Shown here: positions 26,548 to 35,622 of the stretch, piece after piece
How positions within the stretch are numbered: the first letter of the stretch is position 1
Layout: every line of letters begins with the position of its first letter
Assembly (NCBI RefSeq): GCF_013410565.1
Contig: NZ_JACCFO010000001.1
Location: 3,596,001 to 3,660,000 of the forward strand
From: Streptomonospora nanhaiensis
GTDB taxonomy: Bacteria; Actinomycetota; Actinomycetes; Streptosporangiales; Streptosporangiaceae
Length of the DNA stretch: 64,000 bases
Direction: 5' to 3'
Notes under the pieces: generated by a model
Databases searched by the model: none
The model's input: only the letters and a program-made list of their open reading frames with translations
What the model was told of the DNA's origin: nothing
Position numbers and translations under genes: made by a program

Positions 26548-27525
26548 GTGCCCGAAGCACGCGCCTACTGGCTGCGCCGGCCCGGCCACGGCGCCGTCGA
26601 GCCCGTCGACCTGCCCGATCCCGGCCCCGGCGAGGTGCTGGTGCGCACCCGCTACTCGGCGGTGAGCCGGGGCACCGAGGGCGTGGTGTTCCGCGGCGGC
26701 GTGCCCGAGAGCCAGTACGACGCCATGCGCGCGCCGTTCCAGGAAGGCGACTTCCCGGGCCCCGTCAAATACGGCTACCTCAACGTCGGCGTGGTCGAGC
26801 GCGGCCCCGACCACCTGCTCGGCCGCACCGTCTTCTGCCTCTACCCCCACCAGACCCGCTACGTGGTGCCGGCCGAGGCGGTGACCCCCGTGCCCGCCGA
26901 CGTCCCGGCCGGGCGCGCCGTGCTGGCCGGCACGGTCGAGACCGCCGTCAACGCGGTGTGGGACGCCGCGCCGCTGATCGGCGACCGGATCGCGGTGGTG
27001 GGCGCCGGCATGGTCGGCGCGAGCGTCGCGGCGGTCCTGGCGGGGCTGCCCGGCGCCCGCGTCCAGCTCGTGGACGTCTCGCCCGACCGCGCCGCCGTGG
27101 CCGCCGCGCTGGGGGTGGACTTCGCCGCACCGGAGGACGCCGCCGAGGACTGCGACCTGGTCGTGCACGCCAGCGCCACCGAGGCGGGGCTGCGGCGCTC
27201 GCTGGAGCTGCTGGCCGCCGAGGGTACGGTCGTCGAGCTGAGCTGGTACGGCGACCGCACCGTCAGCCTGCCGCTGGGCGCGCACTTCCACCCGCGTCGG
27301 CTCACCGTGCGCGGCAGCCAGGTCGGCACCGTCTCGCCCGCGCGCGGCGCGCGGCGCGGGTTCGCCGGACGGATGGAACTCGCCCTGCGGCTGCTCGCCG
27401 ACGACCGGTACGACGCCCTCATCACCGGGGAGAGCCCGTTCGAGGAGCTGCCCGAGGTGCTGCCGCGCCTGGTCGGCGGCGACCTGCCGGGGCTGGCCCA
27501 CCGCGTCGCCTACCCGCCGGACTGA
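26548..27525 (+). CDS. MDR-superfamily dehydrogenase (BchC-like, no zinc site)
   Basis: The 325-residue protein has a GroES-like N-terminal domain and a Rossmann motif [15 protein letters not shown] near residue 149. Instead of the Cys-rich zinc site it reads [16 protein letters not shown], as in BchC-like MDR enzymes. An NAD(P)-dependent alcohol oxidation or ketone reduction is likely. Followed after 83 bases by the PTPS-like gene. Start GTG 26548 has GAGGAAGGGG upstream. Confidence 0.85.
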   Translation: MPEARAYWLRRPGHGAVEPVDLPDPGPGEVLVRTRYSAVSRGTEGVVFRGGVPESQYDAMRAPFQEGDFPGPVKYGYLNVGVVERGPDHLLGRTVFCLYPHQTRYVVPAEAVTPVPADVPAGRAVLAGTVETAVNAVWDAAPLIGDRIAVVGAGMVGASVAAVLAGLPGARVQLVDVSPDRAAVAAALGVDFAAPEDAAEDCDLVVHASATEAGLRRSLELLAAEGTVVELSWYGDRTVSLPLGAHFHPRRLTVRGSQVGTVSPARGARRGFAGRMELALRLLADDRYDALITGESPFEELPEVLPRLVGGDLPGLAHRVAYPPD

Positions 27526-27608
27526 CCGCCGGCCCCGGCCGCCCCCGCTCGACCGACCACCGCCCGCTTAGACCCGCCGACCCACCACGACCCCACTCGG
27601 GAGCAGCC

Positions 27609-28007
27609 TTGTTCAGCATCACCGTCCGCGACCACGTCATGATCGCCCACAGCTTCCGCGGCGCGGTCTTCGGCCCGGCGCAGCGGCTGCACGGCGCCAC
27701 CTACGTCGTGGACGCCACGTTCCGCCGGCCCGAACTCGACGCCGACAACCTGGTCGTGGACATCGGCCTGGCGACCCGCGAACTCGCAGCGGTGCTGGGG
27801 GAGCTGAACTACCGCAACCTCGACGAGGAGCCCGACTTCGCCGGCGTGAACACCTCCACCGAGTTCTTGGCGCGGGTCGTGGCCGACCGCCTGGCCGACC
27901 GGATCGCGGCCGGGGCCCTCGGCGAGGGTGCGCGCGGGCTGACCGCGCTGGAGGTGACGCTGCGGGAGTCCCACGTCGCCTGGGCCACCTACGAGCGCGG
28001 CCTGTGA
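27609..28007 (+). CDS. divergent 6-pyruvoyl-tetrahydropterin synthase (PTPS/QueD)-like protein
   Basis: The 132-residue protein has the family length and framework ([35 protein letters not shown], and a closing [10 protein letters not shown]). However, the usual zinc motif HGH is HGA, the catalytic Cys of the loop is absent (VFGPAQ), and the DH pair before LN is NY. The two other His (IAHS and RLHG) and the C-terminal Glu remain. Binding of a pterin-like ligand is plausible; normal PTPS chemistry is not. TTG 27609 follows GGGAG by five bases. The stop overlaps the glycosyltransferase start. Confidence 0.8.
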   Translation: MFSITVRDHVMIAHSFRGAVFGPAQRLHGATYVVDATFRRPELDADNLVVDIGLATRELAAVLGELNYRNLDEEPDFAGVNTSTEFLARVVADRLADRIAAGALGEGARGLTALEVTLRESHVAWATYERGL

Positions 28008-29155
28008 GCCCCCAGCGCGGCCCCGACCCGCACGGGATGCACGGGATGCACCAGGTGCACGCCGTGCTGCCCGGCGGGGTGGACGACCTCGCCTCGCCCA
28101 GCGGCGGCAACGCCTACGACCGGCACGTCTGCGCGGGCCTTGCCGCGCGGGGCCGGCCGGTGCGCCGCCTGGTCCTCTCCGGCGCCTGGCCCCAGCCCGC
28201 ACCCGCCGACCGGGCGCGGCTGGACCGCGAACTGGCCGCGCTGCCCGACGGCGCCCTCGTCCTCGCCGACGGCCTGGTGGTCTGCGGTGTGCCCGAGGCC
28301 GTCGTGCCGCACGCGGCCCGCCTGCGGCTGGTGGTCGTGGCGCACATGCGGCTGGCCGACGAGACGGGACTGCCCCCGGACACCGCCGCCCGGCTCGACG
28401 CGGCCGAGCGCGCCGTACTGCGGTCGGCCGCCGCGGTGGTGGCCACCAGCGGGTGGGCCGCGCGCCGCCTGGCCGCCCACCACGGCCTCGCGGCCGACCG
28501 GGTGCACGTCGTCGCGCCGGGCACCGCGCCCGCGCCGGTCGCCGAGGGCACCGACGGGCGCACGCGGCTGCTGTCCGTCGCGGCCGTGACTCCGCGCAAG
28601 GGGCACGACCTGCTGGTCGACGCCCTGGCGCGGGTGGCCGACCGGCCGTGGGAGTGCGACTTCGCCGGTCCGCTGGACCGCGCCCCCGAGCACGTCGCCC
28701 GGCTGCGCGCCGCCATCGCCCGGCACGGCCTGGCCGGGCGCGTGCGGCTGCGCGGCCCGCTGGCCGGCGCGGCGCTGGAGGACGCCTACGCCGCCGCCGA
28801 CCTCGCCGTGCTGGGCTCGCGCGGCGAGACCTTCGGCATGGTGGTCGCCGAGGCGCTGGCCCGCGGCATCCCGGTGCTCGCTCCGGGTCTGGACGCCCTG
28901 CCCGACACCCTGGGCCGCGCGCCCGACGGAACGGTCCCCGGAATCCTGGTGCCCGCCGCCGATTCCGCCGCGCTGGCCGAGGGCCTGCGCGCGTGGCTGG
29001 ACGGCGCCGCGCTGCGGCGGCGGCTGCGGGGTGCGGCCCTGGCCCGGCGGGGAATGCTGGAGTCATGGGAGGAGGCGGTGGCGCGCATGGACCACGTCCT
29101 GGACACGGTGGCCGGGCGGCCGCGCCCCGACGCGGCGCGGGAGGCGGCCGGGTGA
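28004..29155 (+). CDS. GT4-family glycosyltransferase
   Basis: The 383-residue GT-B-fold protein has an N-terminal acceptor domain ([20 protein letters not shown]), then the donor domain with [19 protein letters not shown] and the EX7E motif [17 protein letters not shown] near 270-285. It transfers a sugar from a nucleotide donor; the acceptor is unknown and may be the cluster's heterocycle or a lipid. GTG 28004 overlaps the PTPS stop (GTGA); a [10 protein letters not shown] stretch at the start is odd. It overlaps the methyltransferase by four bases. Confidence 0.88.
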   Translation: MSPQRGPDPHGMHGMHQVHAVLPGGVDDLASPSGGNAYDRHVCAGLAARGRPVRRLVLSGAWPQPAPADRARLDRELAALPDGALVLADGLVVCGVPEAVVPHAARLRLVVVAHMRLADETGLPPDTAARLDAAERAVLRSAAAVVATSGWAARRLAAHHGLAADRVHVVAPGTAPAPVAEGTDGRTRLLSVAAVTPRKGHDLLVDALARVADRPWECDFAGPLDRAPEHVARLRAAIARHGLAGRVRLRGPLAGAALEDAYAAADLAVLGSRGETFGMVVAEALARGIPVLAPGLDALPDTLGRAPDGTVPGILVPAADSAALAEGLRAWLDGAALRRRLRGAALARRGMLESWEEAVARMDHVLDTVAGRPRPDAAREAAG

Positions 29156-30825
29156 GCCCCGGGTTCGCCGAGTGGCTGGCGCTGCGCGAGGCCGCCGACG
29201 CGGCGGCGCGTTCGGCGGACCTGCTGCCGGCGCTGCGCGCCGCCCTGCCCCCGGCCGGAGGCGGCCCGCTGGTCGTGCACGACCTCGGCTGCGGCACCGG
29301 GTCGATGGGCCGCTGGCTGGCGCCCGCGCTGGTCGGCCCGCAGCACTGGGTGCTGCGGGACCGCGATCCCGGCCTGCTCGACCGCGCGCGGGCCGACCTG
29401 CCGCGCGCGGGCGGCGGCGGCGCGCCGGTCACGGTGGAGGTGCGCGCCGGCGACCTCACGCACCTGCGCCCGGCCGACCTCGCCTCGGCCGACCTGGTGA
29501 CGGCCTCGGCCCTGCTGGACCTGCTGACGGCGGCGGAGGTGGCGGCGCTCGCCGAGGTCTGCGTCGCGGCGGGGTGCCCGGTGCTGTGGAGCCTGTCGGT
29601 GGTGGGCCGGGTGGAACTGGACCCGTCCGATCCACTGGACGGCGCGATCGCGGCGGCCTTCGACGCCCACCAGCGGCGCGCCGACGGCGGCGGCCGCCGC
29701 CTGCTCGGCCCCGACGCGCCCGCCGCTGCGGCGGCGGAGTTCCGCCGGCGGGGCGCTCGGGTGACGACGCGCTCCAGCCCGTGGCGGCTGGGGCCCGGCG
29801 ACGCGGCGCTGACCGCGGAGTGGCTGCGGGGGTGGGTGGCCGCCGCCGTGGAGCAGCGCCCCGACCTCGCCCCCGCGGCCGGCGCCTACCTGCGCGACCG
29901 GTTGGACCTGTGCGCGCGGGGCGGCCTGCGGGTGGTGGTGCACCACAGCGACCTGCTGGTGCTCCCCGCACCCGGCGGAGCTGCCGGCCGCGCCCCCGCC
30001 GCGCGGACACGCGCGTCGGCGGTCGCGGCGGTCGAGGGGACCGCGGCGGTCGAGGTCGAGGCGACTGTGAGCGGCGCGCCGGAGCCGGCGGCGGGCGCTC
30101 CCGCTTCCGGGTTGGCGGAGGGCGCACCGCGAGCGGTGCTCCCCGAGGCACCTGGGACAGCGGAGACGCGTCTCCAGTGGGCGGCGAGCACGAGCGCTCC
30201 CAGCGCGGCGGAGGGCGTGCGGGCGAACGCGGCAGGAGCCGAGTCCCCCGGAACGGCAGGCGCACGAGTCCAGACGGCGGCGGGCACGGTCACCCCCCGG
30301 TTGCCGGAAAACGGGTCGAGGACGGCGGGCACGGCCGCCCGCAGCACGACGGGGCACGCGCGGAAGGCGGCGACCGCCGGGGCCGCCCGAGCGGCGGGCG
30401 CCGCGAACACCTCGCACCCAGACGGCCGGGAGGCACCGGACGCAGGACCTCCCACGGCAGCGGGCACGGCCACCCCCGGCACGGCGGAGGGCGCGTGGCG
30501 GGCCGCGAGGGCTGAGGCCCCGAGGGCTGTTGGCTCGGCGGGAGCCCTGGAGACGACGACGCCGCACTCGGCAGGTCCGGCCGACACCCCGGGACCGGCA
30601 GACGGCGAGGTCCCGTGCGCGGTCGGCGCGCGGACGCCCGGGGCGGCAGAAACCGTGCCGCGAACGGTCCGTGCGGGCGTTTCCGGGATGCCGGAAGGGG
30701 ACCCGGAGGCCGCGAAGGCCGGGACCCTGGGGGCGGCGGGCTCGGCGGTATCGGCGGACGCAGACGTTCGGGAGACACCGGGCGCGGGCGGCTCCGGCAC
30801 GGCGGAGGGCGTGCCGGGGCCGTGA
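29152..30825 (+). CDS. class I methyltransferase with a long Ala/Gly/Thr-rich tail
   Basis: The 557-residue protein has a methyltransferase domain in residues 1-280: VVHDLGCGTGSMGRWLA near residue 40, LRDRDPGLLDRARADLP, LVTASALLDLLT and VVVHHSDLLVLP. The remaining ~275 residues are low-complexity, with repeated short phrases such as PGTAE, GTAEG and AAGT, and a lower GC3 than the rest. Motif I and the acidic loop suggest SAM binding. The stop overlaps the following membrane-protein start (GTGA), so the tail is kept in frame by coupling. Confidence 0.8.
   Translation: MSPGFAEWLALREAADAAARSADLLPALRAALPPAGGGPLVVHDLGCGTGSMGRWLAPALVGPQHWVLRDRDPGLLDRARADLPRAGGGGAPVTVEVRAGDLTHLRPADLASADLVTASALLDLLTAAEVAALAEVCVAAGCPVLWSLSVVGRVELDPSDPLDGAIAAAFDAHQRRADGGGRRLLGPDAPAAAAAEFRRRGARVTTRSSPWRLGPGDAALTAEWLRGWVAAAVEQRPDLAPAAGAYLRDRLDLCARGGLRVVVHHSDLLVLPAPGGAAGRAPAARTRASAVAAVEGTAAVEVEATVSGAPEPAAGAPASGLAEGAPRAVLPEAPGTAETRLQWAASTSAPSAAEGVRANAAGAESPGTAGARVQTAAGTVTPRLPENGSRTAGTAARSTTGHARKAATAGAARAAGAANTSHPDGREAPDAGPPTAAGTATPGTAEGAWRAARAEAPRAVGSAGALETTTPHSAGPADTPGPADGEVPCAVGARTPGAAETVPRTVRAGVSGMPEGDPEAAKAGTLGAAGSAVSADADVRETPGAGGSGTAEGVPGP
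30030..30822 (+). repeat. degenerate GC-rich repeats within the methyltransferase tail
   Basis: Short phrases such as GGCACGGCGGAGGGCG recur near 30478 and 30796 with weaker relatives near 30113 and 30206. The tail DNA looks like diverged minisatellite-type units that keep the reading frame open. Confidence 0.45.
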
Positions 30826-31883
30826 GCGCGCGGGTGCGGGCCTGGAGCCGGCTGGTCATCAGCGCGGGGATTGTGGCGCTGCTGGCATGGCGGCTGGGTG
30901 ACGACGCGCTGCGGGCGGGCCTCGCGGCGCTCGGCCCGGGGCCGGTGCTGGCCGCGCTGGCGATCGGCGCGGCGACCACGGTGTGCAGCGCGGGGCGCTG
31001 GACGGTGGTGGCGCGCGGACTGGGCCTGCGGCTGCCGTTCCCGGCGGCTGTGGCCGACTACTACCGGGCGCTGCTGCTCAACTCGGTCCTGCCCACGGGC
31101 GTCCTGGGCGATGTGCACCGGGCGTTCCGCCACGGCCGCCGAGTGGGGGCCACGGGACGGGCGGCGCGGGCGGTGCTGCTGGAGCGCCTGGCCGGGCAGG
31201 CGGTGCTGATCGGCGCCGCCCCGCTGGTGCTGCCGACAGCCGCACCGGCGGTGGCGGCCGTCCTGGGCCGGGCGGAGCCGCCCGGCCCCGCGGGAACGGC
31301 GGTGCTCACCGGTGCGGCGGTGGTCGCGGGCGGCGCGCTGGTCTGGGCCGTGTCCGGCGGGCACGGGCGGCGGCTCGCCCGGACGGGGGCGGCGGTCGTC
31401 CGGGAGGCCCGCGCGGTCGCGTGCGCGCCCAGGATCTGGCTCGGTGTCCTCGGCCTGTCGGCGGTGGCGCTGGCGGGGTATCTCGCGCTGTTCGTGGTCG
31501 CCGCCCGGGCGGTGGGCGCGCAGGCACCGGTTCCCGTGCTGCTGCCCGTCCTGGTAGCGGCCCTCATGGCGATGAGCGTCCCGGTGGGCTTCGGCGGCTG
31601 GGGTCCGCGCGAGTCGGCGGCGGCCGTGGGGTTCGCGGCGGTGGGCCTCGACGCCGCCCAGGGGTTCGGCGCCGCCGTGGCCTACGGACTGCTGGCCCTG
31701 GTGAGCACCCTGCCCGGCGCGGGCGTCCTGCTGGCGGACCGCCTCCGAGACCGGCACCCACACGGCCATGGCGATCGCCACTCGAACCCGTACCGGCACC
31801 GGCGGCGGTCGGAGGACTCCGCGCGGGAGGGCACACGCGAGACGGCCGGAGAACAGCCGTCCGCCCCGACGCGCCGGTCCTGA
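30822..31883 (+). CDS. UPF0104 / lysylphosphatidylglycerol-synthase-type membrane protein
   Basis: The 353-residue integral membrane protein has about eight helices. Signature segments are RWTVVARGLGLRLPFPAAVADYYRALLLNSVLPTG, VHRAFRHGR, LLERLAGQ and MSVPVGFGGWGPRESAAA, all typical of UPF0104/AglD-like and LPG-synthase membrane domains (flippase- or transferase-like). The soluble aminoacyl-transferase domain of true MprF is absent. Its place after the glycosyl- and methyltransferase suggests handling of a lipid-linked product. A hydrophilic His/Arg-rich tail ends the protein. Confidence 0.85.
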   Translation: MSARVRAWSRLVISAGIVALLAWRLGDDALRAGLAALGPGPVLAALAIGAATTVCSAGRWTVVARGLGLRLPFPAAVADYYRALLLNSVLPTGVLGDVHRAFRHGRRVGATGRAARAVLLERLAGQAVLIGAAPLVLPTAAPAVAAVLGRAEPPGPAGTAVLTGAAVVAGGALVWAVSGGHGRRLARTGAAVVREARAVACAPRIWLGVLGLSAVALAGYLALFVVAARAVGAQAPVPVLLPVLVAALMAMSVPVGFGGWGPRESAAAVGFAAVGLDAAQGFGAAVAYGLLALVSTLPGAGVLLADRLRDRHPHGHGDRHSNPYRHRRRSEDSAREGTRETAGEQPSAPTRRS

Positions 31884-32974
31884 CGGCGTTACGGCTGGGT
31901 GACGTGGGGACGGCGGCGCGACGCGACGCCAGGGCGTTGCAGCCGACAGGTCGGCAAGGGGAGCCGCCGGTTCTGTAGGCGGTGCTTGGGCCGCGACGGG
32001 GCGCCAAAGGCAGCGGGTGCCGGGCCCGGCGGGCAGCGGTGCCGTCGGCGGCGGCTGGTGTTTGCGACGAGGCGGCAACGGAAGCGAGCGGCCAGGCTCG
32101 GCGATCACCGCTGATCACGGCGGACGGCGGGGGTCGCGACGGAAGGGCGCCGAAGCCGGGTGGGTGGTTGAGCCCGGCGGTGCTCGAAGCCCGTGGCGGG
32201 TGGTTGAGGCGCGGACGGCGCTGAGCGCCACCACGCGCGGCTCGGCGGGCAGCGGCTCCCGGCTCCAAACGAACCGGGTGACGAGAATCGCAATATCGTT
32301 GGCACACCAGGACGCCATTTGAGGTGTTTGTCTGTTTTAAGACGCGCACAGCGGCCGAGATGGTGGACCCCTGACCCTATCCGGCCTGATTGTCCACACC
32401 GTGAGACGCCTTGGAGCCTTCGGGCACCCTTTTTTCCCATATGTCCTTTTCTTTCGGCGACGATCTCGCGTTTTCAACGGGCGGGACGACCGTGGATGCT
32501 AGATCGTCGCAGCGGGCGCCCTTATGTCTCACATGGTGAGACAAACAGGGGTACGCAAGCGCTTTCCCATGCCCTGGGCCGGGCGGGCCGATGCGGAGGG
32601 CGGAATCGTCGCCGGATCGCGGCCCCGACCACCGGCCAGGGGGCGCGACCGCCCTGCCAACCACCAACGGATCGAGGACCGGCGCGCCCGGCCACCCACT
32701 GCCGTTGCCGCCGCGTCTCGACCCGGCGCCCGCCAACGGAACCGCCGACCGCCGAGCCCCGCCACCCGCCGCCGTCGACACAGGCCAACGCCGAGGGGCA
32801 TCACCGTCAACACCAAGCTCGCCCCCCGCCGCCGTCGGCGCCACCGTCGCGGCCGACGCACCCCATCTCCGGAGCCGATGACCGCGACGCCCGGCCGCCC
32901 GCCGCCCTCGCCGCCCCCGCCCCCGTCCCAGGCCCGGTACGCCGCGCACACCCGTATCCGCACCCGTCCGCGAG
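31884..32974. other. 1.1-kb stretch without a convincing gene
   Basis: No reading frame here has actinobacterial codon pattern or a recognisable domain. About 32280-32530 is notably AT-richer (with CCTTTTTTCCC and TTTTCTTTC-like runs); 32600-32960 is C-rich. An inverted repeat lies at 32525-32543. It separates two convergent genes of the cluster and may hold terminators, a degenerate gene or an unrecognised RNA. Confidence 0.5.
32525..32543. repeat. 8-bp inverted repeat TGTCTCAC-ATG-GTGAGACA
   Basis: A perfect palindrome with a three-base centre lies in the AT-richer part of the gene-free stretch. CCGTGAGACGCC near 32399 resembles one arm. It could be an operator or the stem of a small RNA; no associated promoter is clear. 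Confidence 0.5.
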
Positions 32975-33703
32975 CTAGGAGTCCTCCAGGGCTCGGCGGT
33001 AGGTCTCGAACGCCCGGACCAGGGCGGACAGCGCCGCCTCGCCCTTCTCGGCCGTGGCCAGGGACGGGCGGCCGACCACGCCCGACGGCGTGTACGCCTC
33101 CAGTCCGAGGGTGAGCATGTGGCGGCGGTCGCCGGTGAGGTGGTCGGCTGACGTGTAGTCCTCCCCCACCAGGTGGGGGTGGGCGTGGAGGAGGATCGAG
33201 GTCTCCAGCTCCCCGGCGTGCATGTCGGCGTCGTTGGTGGTCAGCACGCCGGCGGACGTACGGGCGTCCGCCCAGTCCTCGAACGCCGGGAACAGCGCCA
33301 TGCGGTGGCCCAGCCGGTTCACCTCCTGGACCAGGTTGCCCAGCACGTAGTTGCCGCCGTGGCCGTTGACCAGGACCAGCCCGGTGGCGCCGGACGCCCG
33401 CACCGACTCGGCGATGTCGCGTACCAGCGCGTACAGGGTCGCCGCCGACACGCTGACCGTTCCCGGCCACGCCGCGTGCTCCTGGGAGCAGGAGAACGCC
33501 ACCGGCGGCAGCACGCGCAGGCCGTGGGCCTCGGCGATCTCGGCGGCCAGGGTGGCGGCGATGACGGTGTCGGTGGCCAGCGGCAGGTGCGGGCCATGCT
33601 GCTCATGGCTGCCGATGGGTAGCAGGGTGAGTCCGGCACCGCGTGCCCGCACGTCCGACGTCGTCTCCGTCGGCAGCGCGAAGGCGGTGGGGGCGTACCG
33701 CAC
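32975..33703 (-). CDS. creatininase-family amidohydrolase (ArfB/MftE-like)
   Basis: The 242-residue protein has every family motif: LLPIGSHEQHGPHLPLATD (metal Glu, His and Asp), VLVNGHGGN and DMHAGELETS. Members include creatininase, mycofactocin MftE and the archaeal formamide hydrolase ArfB, which deformylates the FAPy product of GTP cyclohydrolase III. The last role suits the neighbouring GTP cyclohydrolase (inference). GTG 33703 follows GGAGG at longer-than-usual spacing. It is divergent from the cyclohydrolase gene. Confidence 0.88.
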   Translation of the reverse strand: MRYAPTAFALPTETTSDVRARGAGLTLLPIGSHEQHGPHLPLATDTVIAATLAAEIAEAHGLRVLPPVAFSCSQEHAAWPGTVSVSAATLYALVRDIAESVRASGATGLVLVNGHGGNYVLGNLVQEVNRLGHRMALFPAFEDWADARTSAGVLTTNDADMHAGELETSILLHAHPHLVGEDYTSADHLTGDRRHMLTLGLEAYTPSGVVGRPSLATAEKGEAALSALVRAFETYRRALEDS

Positions 33704-33833
33704 CGGTGGTCACCCCCTCCGCTCGAACGCCGCCGCCCGGCTCACGGCGTGATCGCCAGGGGGCATCCCCTGGCCGCGCGGCGGCCGGGCGAACGTGGAA
33801 ATCCATGGGCAAGCCTACCGTGAGGACGTTCAC

Positions 33834-34577
33834 ATGGCGCAGGACAGCAAGACGCCGCGCGGCGGTCACCGCGGCATCGATCCCTCCGACATCGCGGAAT
33901 CCGACCTGGTGACGACGCGCGGGACCTTCCGCATGGTCGCGTTCCGGGCCGACGGCGAGGAGCATCTGGCCCTCGTGTACGGCCGGGCGCGCGGGCGCGA
34001 CGGCGTGCTGGTCCGGATGCACTCCGAGTGCCTGTCCGGTGACGTGTTCGGCGCACTGCGCTGCGAGTGCGGCAGCCAGCTCGACCTGGCGCTGAACGCG
34101 ATCGTGCGCGAGGGCAGCGGTGTCCTGGTCTACCTGCGCGGCCACGAGGGGCGGGGCATCGGACTCGTGGACAAGGTGCGGACCAACCTGCTGCAGGACG
34201 AGCGCGGCCTGGACACGGTCGACTCCGCCACCGCGCTCGGCCTGCCGGTCGACGTGCGCGACTACGGCCCGGCGGCGCGGGTCCTGGCCTACCTGGGCAT
34301 CGGATCGGTGCGGCTGCTGTCCAACAACCCCCACAAGATCCGCTCCCTGGAGTCGCACGGGATCCGGGTGGCGGCGCGCGTGCCGCTGCTGGCGGCGCCC
34401 AACGACGAGAACCTCGCCTACCTGACCGCCAAGCGCGACCGGCTGGGCCACGACCTGCCGCAGGTGCCCATGGTGCCCGCCCCGCGCGAGCGCGCGGAGC
34501 CGGAGGGCGCGGCGGTGCTGGACGACGCCGCGGCGACGGCCCCGAGCCCGCTGTCGGGCACCCCGCTCACCCCCTGA
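33834..34577 (+). CDS. GTP cyclohydrolase II paralogue with altered active site
   Basis: The 247-residue protein has the zinc cysteines Cys66, Cys77 and Cys79 (HSECLSGDVFGALRCECG), YLRGHEGRGIGL, and NNPHKIRSLESHGI. Aligned with E. coli RibA, K101-I-R-A-Y105 becomes K114-V-R-T-N118, so the tyrosine required for loss of formate is asparagine. A paralogue in S. coelicolor with methionine at this position was reported to release the formylated pyrimidine FAPy. The gene is therefore probably not for riboflavin. ATG 33834 follows GAGG. A Pro/Ala-rich tail ends the protein. Confidence 0.88.
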   Translation: MAQDSKTPRGGHRGIDPSDIAESDLVTTRGTFRMVAFRADGEEHLALVYGRARGRDGVLVRMHSECLSGDVFGALRCECGSQLDLALNAIVREGSGVLVYLRGHEGRGIGLVDKVRTNLLQDERGLDTVDSATALGLPVDVRDYGPAARVLAYLGIGSVRLLSNNPHKIRSLESHGIRVAARVPLLAAPNDENLAYLTAKRDRLGHDLPQVPMVPAPRERAEPEGAAVLDDAAATAPSPLSGTPLTP

Positions 34578-34798
34578 CGCGCATCGGATCCCACCCCGGG
34601 GCCCGGCGCGGCGCGCACGGGTCCCGGGCGGCGGGCCGCCGGAGCCGGCGGCCGGGCGGGCCCATCCGGTGGGACACACCGCTCGCGCGCCCCACCGGGG
34701 CCGGCGCTGGTGTTCCGGCTAGTGCGCCGGCGAAAGGCCGCCCCGGCTCACGTCCACCCGGGCCGCCTCCCCACCCCGGCCACCGGGACGCGGCGGTG

Positions 34799-35434
34799 TC
34801 ACACTCGGCGCACGCGGGCCAGCCACGCCGCCTGGTCGACGGGTTCGCCCGGGGTGAGGCCCAGGGAGTCGGCGACCCCCTCGATGGCGATGCACCGGTA
34901 GCGGGCCGGGCGCAGCTCCTCCAGTTCCCAGCCCTCGCCGAAGGCGTCGCGGATGACGGAGTCGCTGATGCGCGGGCCGAACCCGGGTTCGGCGTCGGAC
35001 AGGGCGAGCACGTGCACCACCCCGCCGGGGCGGCACACCGCGTGCAGGTTGCGGACGTATTCGGCGCGGTCGTCGGGGTCGCTGAACACGTGGAACAGGG
35101 CGCTGTCGACGACGGTGTCGACCCGGCGCCCGGATTCGGCGAGCGCGAAGGCGTCGGCCACCTCGAACCGGGCCTCGACGCCCTTCTCGGCGGCGTTGGC
35201 GCGGGCGAGTTCGACGGCGCGCGGCGCGAAGTCGAATCCGACGACGTCGTAGCCGAGCCGCGCCAGGTGGATGGTGTGCTCACCGGTGCCGCACCCGGGG
35301 TCGAGCACGGTGCCGGTGATCGCTCCGGCGCGCTCCAGGGCGACGACCTCGGGCTGGGGTTCGCCGATCACCCACGGCGCGGACCGGTGCTGGTAGGCGG
35401 AGTCGAACAGGTCGGCGGGCAGGGCGCCGGACAT
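34799..35434 (-). CDS. class I SAM-dependent methyltransferase
   Basis: The 211-residue protein has motif I VLDPGCGTGEHTIHLARLG near residue 42, GFDFAPRAVELARANA, and VVDSALFHVFSD. It resembles the thiopurine-like/TehB group; the target is unknown. ATG 35434 follows GAGGAG. It is convergent with the cyclohydrolase gene, with 221 bases between; no evidence places it in that cluster. Confidence 0.85.
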   Translation of the reverse strand: MSGALPADLFDSAYQHRSAPWVIGEPQPEVVALERAGAITGTVLDPGCGTGEHTIHLARLGYDVVGFDFAPRAVELARANAAEKGVEARFEVADAFALAESGRRVDTVVDSALFHVFSDPDDRAEYVRNLHAVCRPGGVVHVLALSDAEPGFGPRISDSVIRDAFGEGWELEELRPARYRCIAIEGVADSLGLTPGEPVDQAAWLARVRRV

Positions 35435-35622
35435 GGGCTGCTCCTCGCGGCTAGATGGTGGGGCCGGGTCCCGGGCCGGGGTTCCGGTGCCCGCCATTGT
35501 GCGACCTGAAGCGCACTGGAGGTCAACGGGTTTCCGGCCCGGCACGGCGCCCGGGTGCGGCCAGGTGCCACGCCCGGGGGCTCGGCCGGGCACGCCGCCT
35601 GAAGAGCGCCCGGGTGCGGCGG

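Noticed and set aside
29886-32108. 740-codon frame antisense to the methyltransferase tail and membrane protein
   Set aside because: The sense genes have overlapping starts and stops and recognisable domains.
32524-33114. 196-codon frame starting inside the palindrome at 32525
   Set aside because: Arg/Pro-rich with no actinobacterial codon bias, and it overlaps the creatininase gene in antisense.
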